Part shown: one piece after another, positions 42,867 through 46,711 of the stretch | How positions within the stretch are numbered: position 1 is the stretch's first letter | Layout of the letters: each line of letters starts with the position of its first letter | Notes under the pieces: generated by a model | Seen by the model: only the letters and a program-made list of their open reading frames with translations | What the model was told of the DNA's origin: nothing | Database searches by the model: none | Translations under genes and position numbers: made by a program | Assembly: GCF_001952855.1 (NCBI RefSeq) | Contig: NZ_LPNO01000046.1 | Location: 317,759-364,469 of the forward strand | Length of the DNA stretch: 46,711 nucleotides | Origin: Pseudomonas sp. ATCC PTA-122608 | Lineage (GTDB): Bacteria > Pseudomonadota > Gammaproteobacteria > Pseudomonadales > Pseudomonadaceae | Direction: 5' to 3'

Positions 42867-44384
42867 ATGTTCGAATCTGCCGAAATCGGTCACGCCATCG
42901 ACAAAGAAACCTACGACGCCGAAGTGCCGGCCTTGCGCGAAGCGCTGCTGGAAGTGCAGTACGAACTGCAGCAGCAGAAGCGCTTCCCGGTGATCATCCT
43001 GATCAATGGCATCGAAGGCGCCGGCAAGGGCGAAACCGTCAAACTGCTGAATGAGTGGATGGACCCGCGCCTGATCGAAGTACGCACCTTCGACCAGCAG
43101 ACCGACGAAGAACTGGCCCGCCCGCCGGCCTGGCGCTACTGGCGCCAGCTGCCGGCGAAAGGTCGCATGGGGGTCTTTTTTGGCAACTGGTACAGCCAGA
43201 TGCTGCAGAGTCGCGTCCACGGCGAGATCAAGGATGCGCGGCTCGACCAGGCCATCGCCGGTGCCGAGCGCCTGGAAAAGATGCTGTGTGACGAAGGCGC
43301 GCTGATCTTCAAGTTCTGGTTTCACCTCTCCAAGAAGCAAATGAAATCCCGCCTCAAGGCCTTGCAGGACGACCCACTGCACAGCTGGCGCATCAGTCCG
43401 TTGGACTGGCAGCAGTCAAAGACCTACGACAAGTTCGTGCATTTCGGTGAGCGGATCCTGCGCCGCACCAGCCGTGACTATGCGCCGTGGTACGTGATCG
43501 AAGGTGTCGATGCGCATTACCGTGGGCTGACCGTTGGCAAGATCCTGCTGGAAGGCCTGCAAAATGCGTTGAAAGTGTCCAAGGCTAAAACCAGCGGCAT
43601 GAACCCGGCGCCGCTGCCGTCGGCGGTTGACCAGATGAGCCTGCTGAACAGCCTGGACATGAGCCTGAGCCTTGAAAAGGACGATTACGAAGAACAACTG
43701 ATTACCGAGCAGGCGCGGTTCTCCGGGCTGATGCGTGACAAGCGCATGCGCAAGCACGCGTTGGTGACGGTATTCGAAGGCAACGACGCGGCGGGCAAGG
43801 GCGGTGCGATCCGCCGCGTGGCGGCAGCCCTCGATCCCCGGCAGTACCACATCGTACCGATTGCCGCGCCCAGCGAGGACGAACGCGCCCAGCCTTACCT
43901 GTGGCGTTTCTGGCAGAAAATTCCGGCGCGGGGCATGTTCACCGTGTTCGACCGCTCCTGGTACGGCCGGGTGCTGGTGGAACGCATCGAAGGCTTCTGC
44001 ACGCCGACGGACTGGATGCGTGCCTACGGCGAGATCAACGACTTTGAAGAGCAACTGCGGGATGCCGGGGTGATCGTGGTCAAGTTCTGGCTGGCGATCG
44101 ACAAGCAGACGCAGTTGGAGCGGTTCCAGGCCCGCGAGGAAATCCCGTTCAAACGCTTCAAGATCACCGAGGACGACTGGCGCAACCGCGACAAGTGGGA
44201 CGACTACCGGGCGGCGGTGGGTGACATGGTGGACCGCACCAGCACCGAGATCGCCCCGTGGACGCTGGTCGAGGCGAATGACAAGCGCTGGGCGCGGGTG
44301 AAGGTGTTGCGCACCATCAACCGGGCGCTGGAGGAAGCGTTCGACAAGACAGACAAGCATGACAAGAAGGGCAAGAAGAAGTAG
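42867..44384 (+). CDS. pap: Polyphosphate:AMP phosphotransferase (tandem PPK2)
   Basis: The 505-residue enzyme transfers phosphate from polyphosphate to AMP, giving ADP. It has two PPK2 domains in tandem, each with a P-loop: ILINGIEGAGKGE near residue 47 and VFEGNDAAGKGG near residue 302, followed by lid motifs. The class with two domains is the AMP-directed one. I use the ATG at 42867 with GGAG in front. The Lys-rich tail KHDKKGKKK is typical. Confidence 0.93.
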   Translation: MFESAEIGHAIDKETYDAEVPALREALLEVQYELQQQKRFPVIILINGIEGAGKGETVKLLNEWMDPRLIEVRTFDQQTDEELARPPAWRYWRQLPAKGRMGVFFGNWYSQMLQSRVHGEIKDARLDQAIAGAERLEKMLCDEGALIFKFWFHLSKKQMKSRLKALQDDPLHSWRISPLDWQQSKTYDKFVHFGERILRRTSRDYAPWYVIEGVDAHYRGLTVGKILLEGLQNALKVSKAKTSGMNPAPLPSAVDQMSLLNSLDMSLSLEKDDYEEQLITEQARFSGLMRDKRMRKHALVTVFEGNDAAGKGGAIRRVAAALDPRQYHIVPIAAPSEDERAQPYLWRFWQKIPARGMFTVFDRSWYGRVLVERIEGFCTPTDWMRAYGEINDFEEQLRDAGVIVVKFWLAIDKQTQLERFQAREEIPFKRFKITEDDWRNRDKWDDYRAAVGDMVDRTSTEIAPWTLVEANDKRWARVKVLRTINRALEEAFDKTDKHDKKGKKK

Positions 44385-44486
44385 CGCCATGCTTTTGCAT
44401 ACGCGGGATGAATGATTGTCGCGGTTGAAGAGGGCGGGATCTATGCTCGGTCCATCTCTCAACAACCCCAACAATAGAGGTAGCCC

Positions 44487-45671
44487 ATGCGTGAAGTAGT
44501 GATCGTCGACAGCGTGCGAACCGGTCTGGCCAAGTCCTTTCGCGGCAAGTTCAACCAGACCCGTCCCGATGACATGGCTGCCCATTGCGTCAACGCGCTG
44601 CTGACCCGCAACGGCATCGACCCGGCCACGGTCGAGGATTGCATCGTCGGTGCCGGCTCCAACGAAGGTGCCCAGGGTTACAACATCGGCCGTAACGTGG
44701 CGGTGTTGTCGCAACTGGGCACCGGTACGGCGGGCATGACCCTCAACCGTTTCTGTTCCTCGGGCTTGCAGGCGATCGCCATTGCGGCCAACCAGATTGC
44801 TTCCGGTTGCAGCGACATCATTGTGGCCGGCGGGGTTGAGTCCATCAGTTTGACCATGAAAAGCGTGAACACCGATAACCTGATCAATCCGTTGCTCAAG
44901 GAGCAGGTGCCGGGCATCTATTTTCCCATGGGGCAGACCGCGGAAATTGTTGCGCGGCGGTATCACGTGAGTCGTGAAGAGCAGGATTTGTATGCGCTGC
45001 AAAGCCAGCAGCGTACGGCCCAGGCCCAGGCTGACGGGTTGTTCGATGATGAAATTGTGCCGATGGCGGTGAAGTACAAGGTTGAGGACAAGAACACCGG
45101 GGCGGTGCAGGTGTTGGATGGGGTAGTGGACCGTGATGATTGCAATCGTCCGGATACTACCTTGGCCAGTCTTGCGGGGTTGAAGCCGGTGTTTGCCGAG
45201 GATGGGTCGGTGACGGCGGGGAATTCGTCGCAGTTGTCTGATGGGGCTTCCATGACACTGGTGATGAGCCTGGAGAAGGCCCTGGAATTGGGGCTGAAGC
45301 CGAAGGCGTTTTTCCGTGGGTTTACGGTGGCGGGGTGTGAGCCGGATGAGATGGGGATTGGGCCGGTGATTTCGGTGCCCAAGTTGCTCAAGGCTCGGGG
45401 GCTGACGGTGGCGGATATTGATTTGTGGGAGCTGAATGAGGCGTTTGCTTCGCAGTGTCTGTATGCGCGTAATCGGCTGGAAATTGATAATGCCAAGTAC
45501 AACGTCAACGGTGGGTCGATTTCCATTGGTCACCCGTTTGGGATGACGGGGTCGCGGCAGGTGGGGCACCTGGTGCGTGAGTTGCAGCGGCGGAAGTTGC
45601 GTTACGGCATCGTTACCATGTGCGTTGGGGGTGGGATGGGGGCTACTGGGTTGTTTGAGGCGGTGCGGTAG
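44487..45671 (+). CDS. Acetyl-CoA acyltransferase (thiolase)
   Basis: The 394-residue thiolase cleaves 3-ketoacyl-CoA in beta-oxidation, or condenses acyl-CoA in reverse. It has the nucleophilic Cys in NRFCSSGLQAI (about residue 90), ELNEAFASQ, GGSISIGHPFGMTG with the active His and MCVGGGMGATGLFE with the second Cys. AGAGG precedes the ATG. No beta-oxidation partner genes are next to it. The last third uses more T- and G-ending codons than the first part. Chain-length preference cannot be told. Confidence 0.92.
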   Translation: MREVVIVDSVRTGLAKSFRGKFNQTRPDDMAAHCVNALLTRNGIDPATVEDCIVGAGSNEGAQGYNIGRNVAVLSQLGTGTAGMTLNRFCSSGLQAIAIAANQIASGCSDIIVAGGVESISLTMKSVNTDNLINPLLKEQVPGIYFPMGQTAEIVARRYHVSREEQDLYALQSQQRTAQAQADGLFDDEIVPMAVKYKVEDKNTGAVQVLDGVVDRDDCNRPDTTLASLAGLKPVFAEDGSVTAGNSSQLSDGASMTLVMSLEKALELGLKPKAFFRGFTVAGCEPDEMGIGPVISVPKLLKARGLTVADIDLWELNEAFASQCLYARNRLEIDNAKYNVNGGSISIGHPFGMTGSRQVGHLVRELQRRKLRYGIVTMCVGGGMGATGLFEAVR

Positions 45672-45739
45672 GTTGGGGGGCATATCCGTTATTTAGGTAA
45701 CGGCTGCCTATGGTTCCGCTCTTACAGCGGGTCACTTTT

Positions 45740-45997
45740 GAAAAGCGCAAAAGTAACCAAAACGCTCTGCCCCGCCTGTCGGCACCTCGCTAGGGCTCGG
45801 CGTTCCCTCACTCCGGCATTGCTCCGCGGGCCGCCGCGACGGGCCATCCATGGCCCGGCGCGGCTAAACCGGCGTCCTGCCGGTTTACCCGCTCCGCAAT
45901 ACCTGCGTTCGGCCTCGGGCTGAATGGGGCAGTCAGATCAAAATCAAAAGCAGATCAAAAGCAAGAGCACAGCGGCCTCCCGGCCGGCTTGAGTGTT
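45740..45997. repeat. Left arm of a ~250-bp imperfect inverted repeat
   Basis: Begins with GAAAAGCGCAAAAGTAACCAAAACGCTC and passes through GGCACCTCGCT, CCCTCACTCCGGC, GGGCCATCC, GGCGTCCTGCC and CCTGCGTTCGGCC to a tail GATCAAAAGCAGATCAAAAGC and CACAGCGGCCTCCCGGCCGGCTTGAG. The mirror copy is at 46212-46466. Confidence 0.85.
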
Positions 45998-46040
45998 AGA
46001 AGCAGAGGCAAGATCGAGAGCGAAAGCAGGGCTGCTTTTC

Positions 46041-46140
46041 TGTGGGAGCGGGCTTGCTCGCGAAGAACCTGAGACCGCCGCGTTCATCCAGAATACCCAC
46101 GTCATCGTTAACGACCTTCGCGAGCAAGCCCGCTCCCACA
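46041..46140. repeat. REPIN (REP doublet), TGTGGGAGCGGGC subtype
   Basis: Inverted units TGTGGGAGCGGGCTTGCTCGCG and its mirror. The spacer starts AAGAACCTGAGA and ends GTCATCGTTAACGACC, the same half-spacer as at 2764, 13037 and 17063, although the outer units belong to the other subtype. Confidence 0.9.
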
Positions 46141-46170
46141 TTTGGACCGTGCCCGCTTTAGATTCTGATT

Positions 46171-46205
<35 letters not shown>

Positions 46206-46211
46206 TCACCA

Positions 46212-46466
46212 CACTCAAGCCGGCCTGTAGGCCGCTGTGCTCTTGATCTGCTTTTGATCTTGATCTTAGGCGCCCCGTTAAACCACGCTGGCCGAACGCA
46301 GGCTTTGGAGCGTGGGTAACCTGGCAGGACGCCAGGTTAGCCGTCCTGGGCCAAGGATGGCCCATGACGGCGGCCCACGGTCCAAAGCCGGAGTGAGGGC
46401 ACACCGAGCCCAAGCGAGGTGCCGAGTGGTGGGGCAAGAGCCTTTTGGTTACTTTTGGGCTCTTCG
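46212..46466. repeat. Right arm of the ~250-bp imperfect inverted repeat
   Basis: Reverse complement of the left arm with scattered substitutions and small gaps: from CTCAAGCCGGCC, GCTCTTGATCTGCTTTTGATC and GGCCGAACGCAGG to GGGGCAAGAGCCTTTTGGTTACTTTTGGGC. Its outer edge is close to the stop of the transposase fragment. Confidence 0.85.
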
Positions 46467-46501
46467 GTACGTGTCAATGTATCTGTCGCCTTACTACTGT
46501 T

Positions 46502-46711
46502 TTAGCAAGCCATTGCGGCCCTAGCATCCGGTCGCTCCGGGTTCAGATAAACAGCTTCTGCAAGCTGCCAGTTACGTGTGTTCCCGCTCCAGCGGCTGGG
46601 ATTAGCCGCTTTAGCGGACTCGTACAGATCCTTGCGGGCTAGCAGCAAGGCCAGCGCCTTACCCTCGTGGCGCTCGTCCGGCGTCACGTACTTCAAGGCG
46701 CTATGGCGGTG
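46502..46711 (-). mobile_element. IS3-family transposase (OrfB), C-terminal part, cut by window edge
   Basis: The minus-strand frame is open from the window edge to the stop at 46502, about 69 codons. It reads HRHSALKYVTPDERHEG, then LLARKDLYESAKAANPSRWSG, then NTRNWQLAEAVYLNPER, which is the typical C-terminus of IS3-type OrfB after the last catalytic residue of the DDE core. The catalytic residues would lie to the right of the window, so I cannot say if the element is intact. No terminal inverted repeat of the IS was identified between the stop and the repeat arm. Confidence 0.85.

Noticed and set aside
43416..45683. A 755-codon open frame on the minus strand across pap and the thiolase gene
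   Set aside because: It is antisense to two well-supported genes, its product is rich in His, Arg, Gln and Pro with no family likeness, and it exists because high-GC codon use leaves few stops on the opposite strand.

Overview
The window looks like chromosome of a fluorescent-group Pseudomonas. The reasons are high GC content with typical Pseudomonas codon use, many REP/REPIN palindromes of the Pseudomonas type (GAGC[GA][AG]GCTTGCTCGC cores), a DUF3509 gene, a complete NAGGN osmolyte locus and a prmB-aroC-MFS gene order that I recall from other pseudomonads. I see no tRNA, rRNA, CRISPR or prophage. The only mobile-element coding sequence is a partial IS3-type transposase at the right edge.

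Layout. 1-3.4 kb: ureide branch of purine catabolism (alc-uraD-puuE on the minus strand, uraH divergent). 3.5-8.5 kb: one very large toxin-like protein of 1653 residues. 8.5-10.5 kb: a LysE-type exporter and an NCS2 purine permease that shares a 10-bp operator-like palindrome with the purine genes. 10.7-13.0 kb: a MarR regulator divergent from an aminotransferase-GST pair. 13.1-17.1 kb: a LysR regulator divergent from a CitMHS transporter and a split AtuA-like pair. 17.2-26.2 kb: housekeeping block with a glutaredoxin-like protein, folE, an Smr protein, an isochorismatase-fold protein lacking the usual cysteine, prmB, an alpha/beta hydrolase, aroC, an MFS transporter and a lone acireductone dioxygenase with an altered metal site. 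26.4-31.3 kb: a LuxR-type HTH protein, DUF3509, a long-chain acyl-CoA synthetase, an ankyrin protein, small proteins and ogt. 31.5-35.6 kb: an LTA-synthase-like enzyme, a DUF3309 peptide, an SDR, a CsrA/Rsm paralogue and a YheU protein. 35.7-40.6 kb: NAGGN genes (asnO, ngg, M42 peptidase). 40.7-45.7 kb: mnmC, polyphosphate:AMP phosphotransferase and a thiolase. 45.7-46.7 kb: no host gene; a nested repeat structure followed by the transposase end.

How the genes work together. The permease would bring purines in, and UraH, UraD, PuuE and Alc would carry 5-hydroxyisourate through allantoin and allantoate to ureidoglycolate and urea. The three TTGT(A/G)TACAA sites suggest one regulator, lying outside the window, controls both parts. 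AsnO and Ngg make the dipeptide osmolyte N-acetylglutaminylglutamine amide. The most unusual points are the acireductone dioxygenase with two of four metal ligands replaced and no mtnB or mtnC beside it, the serine-for-cysteine isochorismatase-family protein, the large orphan toxin candidate, the csrA leader hairpin that presents its Shine-Dalgarno in the loop, the AtuA pair linked to a citrate-type transporter, and the nested inverted repeat at the right end.
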